Of a stretch of 64,000 nucleotides of DNA, positions 23,655-34,232 are shown one piece after another (position 1 is the stretch's first letter; each line of letters begins with the position of its first letter). The DNA is from Nematostella vectensis. Taxonomy: Eukaryota > Cnidaria > Anthozoa > Actiniaria > Edwardsiidae. The notes under the pieces are model-generated. The model was given only the letters and a program-made list of their open reading frames with translations. It had not been told where the DNA came from and made no database searches. Made by a program: the position numbers and the translations under genes. The stretch spans positions 9,795,070-9,859,069 of the forward strand of contig NC_064038.1 in the NCBI RefSeq assembly GCF_932526225.1. Direction: 5' to 3'.

Positions 23655-24188
23655 CTGTAATTGGGTAGCTATGGTCAAACCAACGCAGCAAAAAGACGCA
23701 GTTAAGAGGGAACAAGAGATCCAGTGCTCTCTCTCTTCGGAAGCGAAAATATAGACTTCTGGGTCTATGTGGATGCTCGTTTGGGTCTCTGTAAAATGAA
23801 GACCGGACCTCCGCGGACCGGACCTTTGCGGACCGTTTTTTTTTAACACACAGGTACACCAAGCTATTAAACAAAGATCCTGCTCATTCGCCATATTGTT
23901 GTCGTTGCCTAGACTTTGTCTGTATTGTTTTGAATAAATTGACCTTTGGGAAAGCGTGACTTTGGTCTCGTTTGAAAAAAAAAATTCTGTAGCTGCCGTG
24001 AGACGATTGTGTCAAGACTGTCAAGAAATACGCATATTAAATGCCTTCCCTTAGTGTATTTACAAGGAATGAATAAATCCTACATGCCAGATAAATTATT
24101 TAAATATTTGTTCTACTGTACGCACGCAGAATTAATGTCTAACGAATTGCTTGGAACTTTTTTAGGACGTAATTCTAATTGTCTTACC

Positions 24189-24519
24189 GTGTTCGCACCA
24201 AAATCCTCGATATCCAACTTTATAGCGACAATACCCGTTGGCCGGGGTACCACCATTTCTACATGCATGCCTGTTACAAGGAATAGTCTCCGAGAGATGA
24301 TAGTTCATGGTCCACCACATTCCTGTACCCTCGTTACTCGCCTGGTGCGAGTTCTAGTTCCCGAGTTCCCACATTGGTGTGAGCAGGAAGAATACGAGGT
24401 CCAACCGGACACGATACAATTCTGAGCTAAGGGAAGGCCTAACGGCGTCTTCGTCTTCGCCGCCGGCCATTTACCCCCGATACTAACAGCAATAAGACCA
24501 CGATAGCAGCGACTCTCAT
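24189..24519 (-). pseudogene. TSP1-EGF copy C, frameshifted pseudogene
   Basis: ATG at 24519 gives MRVAAIVVLLLLVSGVNG and eight arginines, then an inserted base creates a stop before the cysteine region. A second stretch still codes QNCIVSGWTSYSSCSHQCGN, and another small deletion breaks the frame after QECGG. The EGF part and the GTAAGA donor position are recognisable. A TATA-like ATATAAG lies upstream near 24598. Closest to copy A, including its 5' flank. Confidence 0.8.
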
Positions 24520-25537
24520 TGCGCTCGTGAGTCACATGTGTGAAATGCTGCAAGGTTTTTCTTGAAGCTGGATATTCTAAGGCTGTGACTCTAACTTATA
24601 TAGGAGTTCCGCATTGTTTCTTCCAAATTTATTAAATAGATAAATTTTATCAATGCTACGTGCCACTCTTCCCTACTTATCCAAGCACATCATGCATAGT
24701 ATATCCAAAAGCAAAGGTTACAAGTGTTACAAAGGTCGCAGTCATCTATAGACAAACCTGGTAAGCGAGCTACTTTTGCATGGTATTGCATTTCGTTACA
24801 TTTATGTTTATTATGATTGGTCTCTGTCAAAGACCAACTCAATGACTCAATTCAAAACCCAAAAATATTGATCAGTTTCAGTTTCTATATCAAAACATCT
24901 TTTAGTCAGAACAAATCAAAATGCATGAGCCTTTTAGAATACATCGCGAGATTCATTAGGTTAAGTCTGTAAGTTCTCCCGATCAAGATTCCACATTCCA
25001 CTATTTACCATTGTGTGAGAGGGGTGGGGTGGGGGGGTACTAGCCTCCTTCGCAGGCGTTTTTAGGCAGGCGTCGCTCGCCTTAAAACCCCGGCGATGGA
25101 TGGAAGTCCAAGCGCTTGGATATTAATCCCGGGTTTTTTTAATCTTTTTTTCCAGAAAGACATGACAAATAAAAAAATAATCAAATATCGAATGCATACA
25201 AACTTTAAGCTTGCAAAAAAACGAACTAAACAAATATTGATAGATAAAATGTTGAACAAACAAACCATTTGACCAATCATTCATTCAAACTTCAAGAAAA
25301 ACAAACGAGTCTCAACAAAGTCTGGATGACGCACGACATAATGCCATTGACGTTTCTCACCTAAGGTCGAAACTAAGTCTTAGTGTATAAAGAATTCCTT
25401 TAGTAAATAACAAGGGGCCGTTTTAGATGAAAACCGTCTTTAACCATTTCGTAAGATATAGATAGGTGTGAGAAAAACGCTTAAAGCAAAAAAAAATTAA
25501 CAAGTAAACAAATGTTATTATTTTAGAATAATCTTAC

Positions 25538-25886
25538 CAAGTTCACAGCACGTTCCTCGATATCCAACTCTACAGCGACAATACCCGTTGGCCGGGGTAC
25601 CACCATTCCTACATGCATCTCTATTACAAGCAATAGTCTCCGAGAGATGATAGGGACATGTTCCACCACATTCCTGTGCCCTCGTTACTCGCCTGGTGCG
25701 AGTTTGAGTTCCCGAGTTCCCACAATGATGCGTGCAGGAAGAATACAAGCTCCAACCGGACACGATGCAGTTCTTAGCTGTACATGGTGGTGGAACAGGG
25801 GCGGCCCGCCTCCTACGGCGAACTCGTCCGCTCTCAATTACCGCCGATAAAAACAGCAGTATAATTGAAATGGTCCCAGCTCTCAT
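25538..25886 (-). CDS. secreted Arg-rich/TSP1/EGF peptide, copy D (exon 1)
   Basis: ATG at 25886. Signal peptide MRAGTISIILLFLSAVIESG, a shorter Arg tract (RVRRRRRAAPVPPP), TSP1 repeat (SGWSLYSSCTHHCGNSG, then TRTRRVTRAQECGGTC) and EGF-like tail ending CCEL. Phase-1 donor G/GTAAGA at 25537, identical in placement to copy B. Read-through would stop after GKIILK. No second exon was recognised between 25060 and 25530. From the EGF tail back through the TSP1 repeat the DNA is nearly identical to copies A and B, while signal peptide and flanks are not. Confidence 0.8.
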
Positions 25887-26443
25887 GATTCGGGTTATAC
25901 CGGCGTTTAACCGGTATTCTATGCAATGTCTTAGTCAAGCTAGATGGCGAAGGAAGATTGCGAAGGTTTCAACAGAAGGCGTTGACAGAAAATGCCTTGA
26001 TCTATGCATAGGACTTTGAATGTCTCCCAGACACTCTTGATAATTTTGAGTGATTGCTCAAGTAGACTTGACTTGCATTTCATGGTTGGTTGGCATGTTT
26101 CACAAAGCCAGTCATTCGGTTCCTATCAGCCTACTGTTATCCCTTTGCGTCCTATTTGGGACTCCTGTGGTTGGCCATGAGGAAAGAGGGGCTGGGGAAA
26201 GCCAGCGCAATTTTGAGGAGAGAGAACCTGGGAAAGGGCGGGAATCTCCAAGTAGTCGGAGGTGATCGTCCTATAGTATAAAATTTCAATTGCTATTATT
26301 TAGGGGGGGCTCACCCATGCACTAGACTGTCAAACACATCATCAATGCCTGCCCCTATGCACGGGGCCCAAAGCATTTCGCATCTTCGACCAAAGAACCC
26401 GTCATTGGATCTGAGCAAACCCTGGGCTTCTCCTATGATAAAG

Positions 26444-26786
26444 CAGGCCCGTACCCAGGGAGGGGGGTGCAGGGGGTGGGAACGCACCCCCCCCTCCCCC
26501 ACAACGGCCGAAAGTCCACCTCAATAGACGTGCTATTTGTAGACAAAACTATAAAGCATAAGCTAGATTACTCTGGTGTGTGAAAAGTCAGACTTGTATC
26601 TATAGCCAAATCCGACAATAAACGTCCTGTTGAGATGCTGCAAAGGCAAAAAAAATCCCTTTTGTCCTTTCGGGGGTGGTCAGATTTTTATTAGAAAACT
26701 CACTCCCCCCCCCCCTACCCCAGAAAAATTAGGTCCACTTTTTAGGATTTCGCACCCCCCAAAGAAAAATCCTGGGTACGGGCCTG
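26444..26786. mobile_element. hAT-like MITE with TAAAG target duplication
   Basis: Terminal inverted repeats CAGGCCCGTACCCAGG at the left and its reverse complement at the right, flanked by direct repeats TAAAG (26439-26443 and 26787-26791). Length 343 bp, G/C-rich runs inside, no coding capacity. The CAGG ends and a 5-bp duplication suggest a hAT-type element; the superfamily is inference. Confidence 0.85.
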
Positions 26787-27209
26787 TAAAGGGAATCAAA
26801 CGAACGGGGAGAGCAACGGACTTATTTTGCTTGTTTTCTTTTTCACTGCCATTTTACGGTTGAGTTTATTAGATTGTGCTTGTAAAAAAGTTGCTCGCTC
26901 TCTAGAGTCGTTTGTTCTTGATAAATTCCCAAAACACGTTTGTTTGTTTGTTTTCATTTCAACAATTGCAATAAATATTTTTCCAATCATTATTTTTAAT
27001 GAAAAATATAAATACATTGGTCAATCAATCTCTTAACAATAAATGAACATGCTGAATATGTTCTTAACGATATGCTCTTAAATTTTAGTGTATATAAGAA
27101 CATAATACCCAATGAATTATTAGGAAGAGAAATACGTTAATGATCAGTAGATAATAAGGTTGTTACTATGAGCACAATTTGATTCTGCATTAGGACTAAA
27201 AAAAGAATT

Positions 27210-27520
27210 TTTTTCTGCTATCTGAGCCTCGGTATGTTTTTAGCAGGTCCTGAAAATTTAGTTAAATCTCAGGCTAGACGTTCTTATAAAAAACGTTCTT
27301 ATAAAAAAGGAGTGTATCTGACTAAGTGGGGCTACGGGTTTGTGGTGTTGCAGTTTTGCCTTAAATCTGGCGCGGGTTTTCGTATTTTATTCCGATGTGT
27401 TGCGGTTTCCCTAGACTGCGCCTCTTACGGTTACTGACTCCGTTTTGGCGGTTTTTTTTTGGCGTTTTATGGCGTTTTTCTGTGCTCTTTTGCGGTTTTC
27501 GCACCCCTTCTATGACAGCA
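27210..27520. repeat. dispersed repeat (second copy of the window-start fragment)
   Basis: Contains repeated GCGGTTT motifs and TGCGGTTTTCGCACCCC near 27492-27508, shared with bases 1-45. The boundaries are estimates. Confidence 0.5.
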
Positions 27521-28012
27521 CCATCTGCAGCAGCAAGGTAGTCAGGTATACTCGAGGGCCACGTTTACAATGATGTTATATCATCCAGAAATTGGAAGTT
27601 TCTGAATTCCTTCAAGAGGCAGCCGTTGGGTGGAGATGTTAAACTTTTAATGCTCAGGGTTAAAAATTCCTTCGACCACACCCAATGTGCTATCTCTTAG
27701 GGGTAAGAATTGTTGTTGACCACGCCCTTAGTGCTATCCCAGGTTTAAAATTGATTTTGCTGTCGAGCACCCCCGTCTGCTTTTCTCGAAATCCCCCCCC
27801 TCACGGGCGTGCTTCCTTACAGGCACGGACTATATATCGAAATTGAACGCTAAATTTTTGCTGCTGGTGAGCCCTAGCTAAATACAAGCTGTAGCCTGTG
27901 TCATAAAGTGGTTGTATGTGACAGAATTTCTACTATTTCACGAGCCCCCCCTCCCCTCAGCTGTTTACGCGCCTGCTATAAAATAATAGCAAAATTTATT
28001 GCCAAAATCACT

Positions 28013-28137
28013 GCGTTACGAAGCACATTAACGTTGTAGTCCTTCATCGCATGTAAAACTATCTTAATTTTATTTGGAACTCATCCCATGTACACAATCC
28101 GTATAAGGACCAAATAAAAGTATGTATGTATGTATGT
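28013..28137 (+). repeat. possible retroposon 3' end with GTAT tail
   Basis: A short stretch ends AAATAAAAGTATGTATGTATG. A polyadenylation-like AATAAA followed by a tetranucleotide tail is common for CR1/L2-type LINE or SINE ends. No coding part, so the family is unproven. Confidence 0.35.
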
Positions 28138-28320
28138 TACGTTCTTTGTTATGATTAACATAAAACGCAAAACAACGAACCCGCGCGTTCCTAAGTCGAG
28201 ATTAGGAAACTAATTGGCTGACTCACTCGTCCGTTCTTGCTTATTTATTTTTTTAATCTGTCTGATGACATATAAAGTAATAAATCCTAACTAAATTGAG
28301 CAGAATAAAGACTATAGATA

Positions 28321-28682
28321 ATACCTGTCAACTCTCCCGCATTAGGCAGGAGTCTCAAGATTTTGGACCCCTTCTCCCGCTCTCCCGCGTTGAGTACCAA
28401 ATCTCCCGCTTTTTAGCGATTTTTATCGCTTCCGAAAAATTATTCCATAGAAAGTCGTCATTTTCCCTATTTTCTATTAAAATATTTGAAACAATAATAC
28501 CCTTGCGTAGCTCAATTTATTTAACACCCTCGTGCGATCTATAAGTGGATTTGTTCGCGAGAGCTTTCTATACGGCAAACCCCTGCAAGGTTAAACCCAC
28601 CCCTCCCCCAAAAAATGAATATACCCCACCCCTCCCCCCAAAAAATTCTCAAGCCTTGAGATTTTCGGAGGTTGACAGGTAT
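28321..28682. mobile_element. MITE with ATACCTGTCAAC ends
   Basis: Terminal inverted repeats ATACCTGTCAAC and GTTGACAGGTAT. Flanking octamers TATAGATA and GATAGATA match at 7 of 8 positions, fitting an 8-bp hAT-like target duplication. The interior has CTCCCGC-rich and C-rich runs. A related CTCCCG-containing sequence lies at about 30850-30950. Confidence 0.8.
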
Positions 28683-29142
28683 GATAGATATTTATATGAT
28701 CTGTCACCACACACAAAAGTCGGACCGCCATCTTGGATTTCTCCGACAATCTCGTACTTTCCGGAGATGGTGATCGGGGAATTCCGACTGCGAGGCTGGG
28801 TATGACCGCTGCGAGTCCGCGGACTCGACCACAATCTACGTCCGTGGGAAATTGCTTTCCACCAAAGTCAGTCTCGTACCCAGACGCCGCGCGATGCATT
28901 TTGGGGAGGTTGAATAAGCGCACGGTGCATGACGGTCAGGATGATCTCGTTTAATCAATCCTTTTAACTGCAATGATAAATGATCTCGTTACCAAAGACA
29001 GAAAATCACGTTTTCCAACTCCACAAACAAGCCATAATATCTCATCTTCAAATAAGTTAATGTCTTGCCTGACGGGTACCCCCTTTGCAAAGCCCCCAAA
29101 TGTGTAGTGTTTTCGGTGTTTTCTATCAGCTTTAACTTCAAG

Positions 29143-30837
29143 ATGGACGGGCCACGAATGCTTTTCCAAAACCATCATTCGTGGAGCAAGAATTCTGCAC
29201 AAACCTCGAACTGGTTAATGGCAGAAACGCTACAAAGACCACAAAGACCATTCAAACCATGGATGTATGGAATGAGTCAAGCAAGATTGAAAGAAAATCG
29301 AGAGTGCAACGGGGAAAGATGGGTTTGCTTTGATGACAGAGAATCAACGACGGCAGATAAACATTCATTGTGTATGAATACGCAGTTGTCAAACCCAGTG
29401 GAGGATTTTCTCGAAGAAATTTTACAGAAAGGTGCAAAATTTCCCAACTCTGAGGAAGACCGATTGATCAGAAATAATATTGAAGCAATGATGGAGGGCC
29501 TTTGCAATAGCTTGGATCAGAGCTTCAAAATGTTCAGAGATTGCAGACTCTTAAAAACTGGCAGCACTTATGAAATGCTAAAGATTGGAATGCCGGACGA
29601 GTTTGATTTCATGATTGAGTTACCAGCTCTAGGAAAAAATGAGACTTTTGAATTCTATCAACATAATATTTCTACCCAAGCACAGCTAATTTATTTTGAC
29701 ATCAAAGATAGAAGCTTTTTTCAAGACATCATAAGTAAAGCCATGGAGAGTAATGATGATGAGTATGATGATGAATGTAGTGATGGTGATTTTCTGACTA
29801 ATGTGCTGAATATATTAGAGCAGGTTATTCGGGAACATTTTAAAATGGCCCTTTTGGAATGCTGGAGCCTTGTAGTAGACCCAAAACTGTCTATAAGAAG
29901 GAATTTACCCCAAGTGGCAATAACACCAGTATTTAAATGGGAAGGAAAAGAGTATAAGCATCTCTATGTCAGTGTTGACCTCACCTTTGCCATACCAATT
30001 AAGAAAAGACCTATCTGGAATCATAACAGGTCAAATCACCTTGCACTTGGTAGTAATAAAAAGTTCATTCTCAAAGATTCCTCTGAAGTGTTGCACACAT
30101 TGTTAAGAGATGGGGAGTCATGTAGGATCTCATATTCCCTTCATGAACAGCAAATAATGAGTGAGTTCCCCCTAGATACTGGCCAGAACCAATGTCTTCG
30201 CCTCCTAAAATATTTTCGAAATGTCATTTGTGAACAGAAGTTTGATCCTATATCTCTAGAGATGAAATCTTGTATATCAACATACCTGCTGAAAACTGTT
30301 ATGTACTACCAGTTTGCGCGACATAAGGATGATCCATCAAAGTGGCAAAGAGAACAATTATTTGATAGACTTCTTGAAGCACTTGAAGATCTTTTAGTTT
30401 GCATAAAGAAAAGTAGATTATTCAGCTATTTTATACCACATTATAATCTTCTGAAAAACCTTAAGTTCACTGACACACAAATTCAAAATGTTGTTTATGA
30501 TGTTGAAGAAATGTTAAATGTTCTGAAGAAGTTACAAACAAGGGCCATGAATATGGAAGAATTTCAAGAACTTGTTGCACAGAAACAAAAAGCTGTTGAT
30601 GCTTTAACATACCAAGGTCATCGCGATCATGTTATAGACTTGCTTTACATTTATGCATATAATGATTATCAGGCAAACAACCTTGAGGTGATCAAACAAT
30701 ATGCAGAGCGATATCTTAAGGGTATAGAGATTCAAGGAATGGGAAAGGACATTGTGTTTTTAGAGAATGGGGAGCAAGTTAATGTTGATAAGGAATTAGA
30801 ACAGAAATATGGAGAAGAAATATCATATTTTCATTGA
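29143..30837 (+). CDS. cGAS-like receptor / Mab-21-fold nucleotidyltransferase
   Basis: 564 aa, a single exon, ATG in strong context (AAGATGG); upstream codons are open but have no ATG. The catalytic fold shows LLKTGSTYEMLK with G140-S141, DEFDFMIEL with E153 and D155, and LYVSVDLTF with D279: the GS plus three-acid signature of cGAS, cGLRs and other active Mab-21 enzymes. The C-terminal helical half has the Mab-21 pattern (CLRLLKYFRN, KSCISTYLLKT, LLEALEDLL, SYFIPHYNLL). An acidic insert (about residues 204-216) lies between the second and third acids. The cGAS zinc-thumb pattern (H then CC then C) is absent. About 90 N-terminal residues are unrelated to the fold. Known family members sense nucleic acids and make cyclic dinucleotides that activate STING; that role here is inference, as non-immune Mab-21 roles exist. 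Confidence 0.85.
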   Translation: MDGPRMLFQNHHSWSKNSAQTSNWLMAETLQRPQRPFKPWMYGMSQARLKENRECNGERWVCFDDRESTTADKHSLCMNTQLSNPVEDFLEEILQKGAKFPNSEEDRLIRNNIEAMMEGLCNSLDQSFKMFRDCRLLKTGSTYEMLKIGMPDEFDFMIELPALGKNETFEFYQHNISTQAQLIYFDIKDRSFFQDIISKAMESNDDEYDDECSDGDFLTNVLNILEQVIREHFKMALLECWSLVVDPKLSIRRNLPQVAITPVFKWEGKEYKHLYVSVDLTFAIPIKKRPIWNHNRSNHLALGSNKKFILKDSSEVLHTLLRDGESCRISYSLHEQQIMSEFPLDTGQNQCLRLLKYFRNVICEQKFDPISLEMKSCISTYLLKTVMYYQFARHKDDPSKWQREQLFDRLLEALEDLLVCIKKSRLFSYFIPHYNLLKNLKFTDTQIQNVVYDVEEMLNVLKKLQTRAMNMEEFQELVAQKQKAVDALTYQGHRDHVIDLLYIYAYNDYQANNLEVIKQYAERYLKGIEIQGMGKDIVFLENGEQVNVDKELEQKYGEEISYFH

Positions 30838-33800
30838 CTTGATGTTATCAGAGATGCCAACCCTCCAGCTTCCGGCTGGAGTCTCCCGCTTTTTGGACCC
30901 TTCTCCCATCCTCACGCTTTTATTAAAAAATCTCCAGCATATTGAGTAAATAAACAATTTGAAAAATAGAATTGTTAAAACTGTCTTGGAGTTCTTTTTT
31001 TTAGAACAATGTTTGTAGTCCACGCATCATAGATAAGCTCCATTTTTTTATTCAATTTAAACTACAAGAAGTGTCAATGAAAAATAAACTATATTAACAA
31101 AAGTTGTTAGTGTTATTATTTCTATTATGAGTATGATATAGCTATTATTATGACAATTATTATTATTGATTTTCTGGTATTATATGAATGAAATATAAGA
31201 ATGAAATGTTGTTTTGAGTGATTTCAGGGAAAAATGGCAGTAGGTAGCATTTTAGGTGACATTAGTGTTTTCTTTGAAATTATTATTATTATTTTTTGAA
31301 AAAGAAATTAGAGCCTTGAGAGTATACCCAAATATGGTATTTTGCAAGCTCTCGCGACAATGTGACAACTAGCAAAATATTTCTGCAAAGTCTGTGTAAT
31401 AGTCGGGTCGCTTAGAGCACAAAAAGAGCTCAATCTATACACAGCGGACAAAAGCACCAAACTTGGTATAAATATAGCCTAGAGGATGGTTATCAATATT
31501 GAAACCGGTGCCCACCGGTATCATTTGCGGATCCATAAATAAAAAGCAATTATTCTTTTTAGAAATCTGGTGTTGCGGGTACCCTGTGGTAAGATTTTCA
31601 TACCTTTTCAAGACACAAAAAAAGGTCAAAATGCACATATTTGAAAACAATTTCTATCATTTCAGCTGTATTCTATCAAATTCCGAGCCAAGAAACATAA
31701 ATAGCAATAAAAAGCTACATTTGAAGAAGGAAAACCTACTGGAACCCAGGCCCCACGCGGCTTTATTTACCTCCCTTTTGCTAACACGCAAATATGACTA
31801 ATTTTTATTCATTAAATAAGCACAAATGTGGTGCACATGAATTTTCCCAGAAATTTTCTTTCAATAAGTTCTCTAAGTATTATATTAATAATTTAACCAG
31901 CGCGGCTGTAATTAATAGGCCCGTCATGTCAGCAGGAAAAAATATGATACCGATGAGGGAGATTTTTCATAGCCTATTGTGCGTTGATAAATTATACCAT
32001 GACAACTCGGATCATTTGTTTATCTTTTCGTTACGGCCCTATGTTATTTTAAAATCAGAGTATCACAATTGTTTCGGAGGCGAGAGCCTCGCTTTACCCC
32101 ATGCTAGTTATGGGTCAAAGCGGGGGAGCCGGCAGACGCCCTTGACTTCCAACCACTCGGTCGTATGAAGCCGAAAACCCTAGCTAATAGGGTTCCATGA
32201 TTTATATTTTTATTTTGTAAGAAAAAGGATATCGAACTAATATAGATCGGCAGCGGTGGCTGGCGTCTACAGATATGGCGCTCAAAACCTTCTGATCGTT
32301 AGAATAATAGAATAGTTCTGGCTTACGTCAGGTCTTGGGCTAAACGTGTCCTCTCTTAAGGTTGAAGGTAGTATCGTCAACACTAGAGTTTTTGAACACT
32401 TGTTTATAGCACCGTCGTTTCTTCGGCACCTCGAAGAAAACGTCCCTGAGAAAGGAAAAATCCTTTGTTTGGAAAAGAAAACCCCGCGGACCCTGGGCAC
32501 ATGCTAGCGTACGCGCATCATTCTGAAAAGTCTCTTTCAGTTTGTTTCAGAATAACTTTGTCCCCTTTATTACAATAACGGTCCGCCGATCGCACTGATC
32601 GACTGATCCGCACCTTAGGAAAAGCCTCGAAAACTCTGTCCTTTAGTAGAAAACGGTTAAAGGATTTCTCATTCCCAAAATCTCCCAAGCATGTACATTG
32701 CCGTGGAGCTCGGACATCAGAAAAAGGAACGTACCATTTTCAACAGCCTCCATTAAATATTCTGTTAATATATTCTATAAGCCTGACAAAAACTTTTTTT
32801 TTTTTATCATTTTCTCTCGCTTCCTGGAGACATTTCCTTTTCTTATTCTCCACGGCCCTTTCCATCCCTGAGATCATCATTAATACATCTTTAGGATAAT
32901 AAAATAGTCCTCTATTGGTGCGGCGATTCGTTGGAGGTTGGTTGCTATCCTGTTAAAAGCATGCGATGCGTTTAACCTCATCACTATGATGCACACGTAG
33001 GGAGCAATAAGCACTGTTTTTTTCGTAGTGCCTCTGCTGGTCAGCTTTTTTTTTAAGTGCTTTCGAGCAAATACCGCAAATTTGTGACAATTCCTGTGCC
33101 ATTTTGCGCTATTTGCGCGAAAAAAAGTTTCTACCGATGTTTCTTCTGCAGAACATCCAAACCCTCTAATATTCTCAAGAAAAGAATCACAACCTAATAA
33201 CTTTGATTAAGGAGGCATATCTAAAGCATCTTATTGGTCTTTGGTGTCTAGTTGACAGACACTTACAAAGCCCCCTTATTAAATCCATCTCTACCGCTTT
33301 TTATTTAGCCAACGTCAGAAATAAATTTAAAATCAAGACAAAATTTCATATTTAGTAGGTTATAGACATTGTAAGTCTTTGATACATAAGGAATGAGCTT
33401 TTTTTACCTAAAATACGCGATATTATGAGGTACTTACAGCAGTGCCAATATAAGCCGCCATCTTGGATAACCGTAAGGGGGGTTGAGTCTAGCTTTTCTC
33501 TTAAATAAATCATTTTAATGCAGCCGACGACAGTTTTATCTTGAAATATTAACAAATACTGTTATATTTCCCCTCCCCAAAAAAACAATCAGATATTTCG
33601 CCTTTGTTTTGGAAATACAAGATCTCTTAAATTTCACTACAGGGAGCCCGTGATGGACGCTTTTTTCCAATTTTTATTCCGTTATTACACAAAATCCTCA
33701 AGTGGTACCGGTGGGCACCGGTCTCAATATTAATTAGCATCCTCTTGGCTGAAAAAAAAAAAAAGAATTCTGGCTTTTTTCATAAGCGCTGGAAAAATTG

Positions 33801-34232
33801 CTTTTTGTTGCTGTTATTTTACCGCTAAAAGCCTGAGCGCGCGCTATCTAGTTTGCTATCTAGTTTGCTATCCAAACTGTCACGTGATCTCTTAGCGCAA
33901 GTCCCTAATTGGGAGACATTTTCTTGGTCAACCTGTGTTACACGGTCTTCCTCTAACATGAAGTACAATAGCAAGAGGAAGTCGAAAGCGGATGTAAATA
34001 CTCCAAATACCAAAACGTAATCCCTGCGGTTTATTAGCATATGTTATGGTCGACTGTTTAATTCAGCAACACTTTCTTGTTCTGTTTTCCTACATCCTTT
34101 TGTCTGATTTGAGTAATTACATTAGGAAATAGCCCAGGACTCGAAGTAGACCGCTAGGACGTCGTCGGGCATTTCTCTACAAGCCTTGAAACCGAGGATT
34201 TCTAGTCAGGAAGTTACTCGAACTAACTAGAC
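30838..34232. other. intergenic region, no gene seen
   Basis: Begins with a CTCCCG-type repeat remnant (about 30850-30950) directly after the cGLR stop. Two sites with ACCGGTGCCCACCGGT face each other as diverged inverted copies (about 31482-31530 and 33695-33740) and may mark the ends of a 2.2-kb non-autonomous element. Open frames here (for example 31794-32168) look random. Nothing else is supported. Confidence 0.5.
31482..33740. mobile_element. possible non-autonomous element bounded by diverged inverted repeats
   Basis: Left: GAGGATGGTTATCAATATTG then ACCGGTGCCCACCGGT. Right, read on the minus strand: GAGGATGCTAATTAATATTG then the same palindrome-like core. The ~50-bp match in inverted orientation across 2.2 kb is suggestive; no coding sequence and no duplication were identified. 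Confidence 0.4.

Larger units (their letters stand above)
25887..28320. other. intergenic region, no gene seen
   Basis: Between copy D and the cGAS-like gene. It holds the MITE at 26444-26786, a repeat at 27210-27520, and a possible retroposon tail at 28013-28137. Remaining open frames are short and low-complexity. A copy of a common ACTAGCCTCCTTCGCAGGC motif lies just before this stretch at about 25039. Confidence 0.5.

Noticed and set aside
29143-30837. Vertebrate-type cGAS with zinc thumb
   Set aside because: Searched for the H then CC then C pattern after the third acid and did not find it; cGLR/Mab-21 is the safer call.
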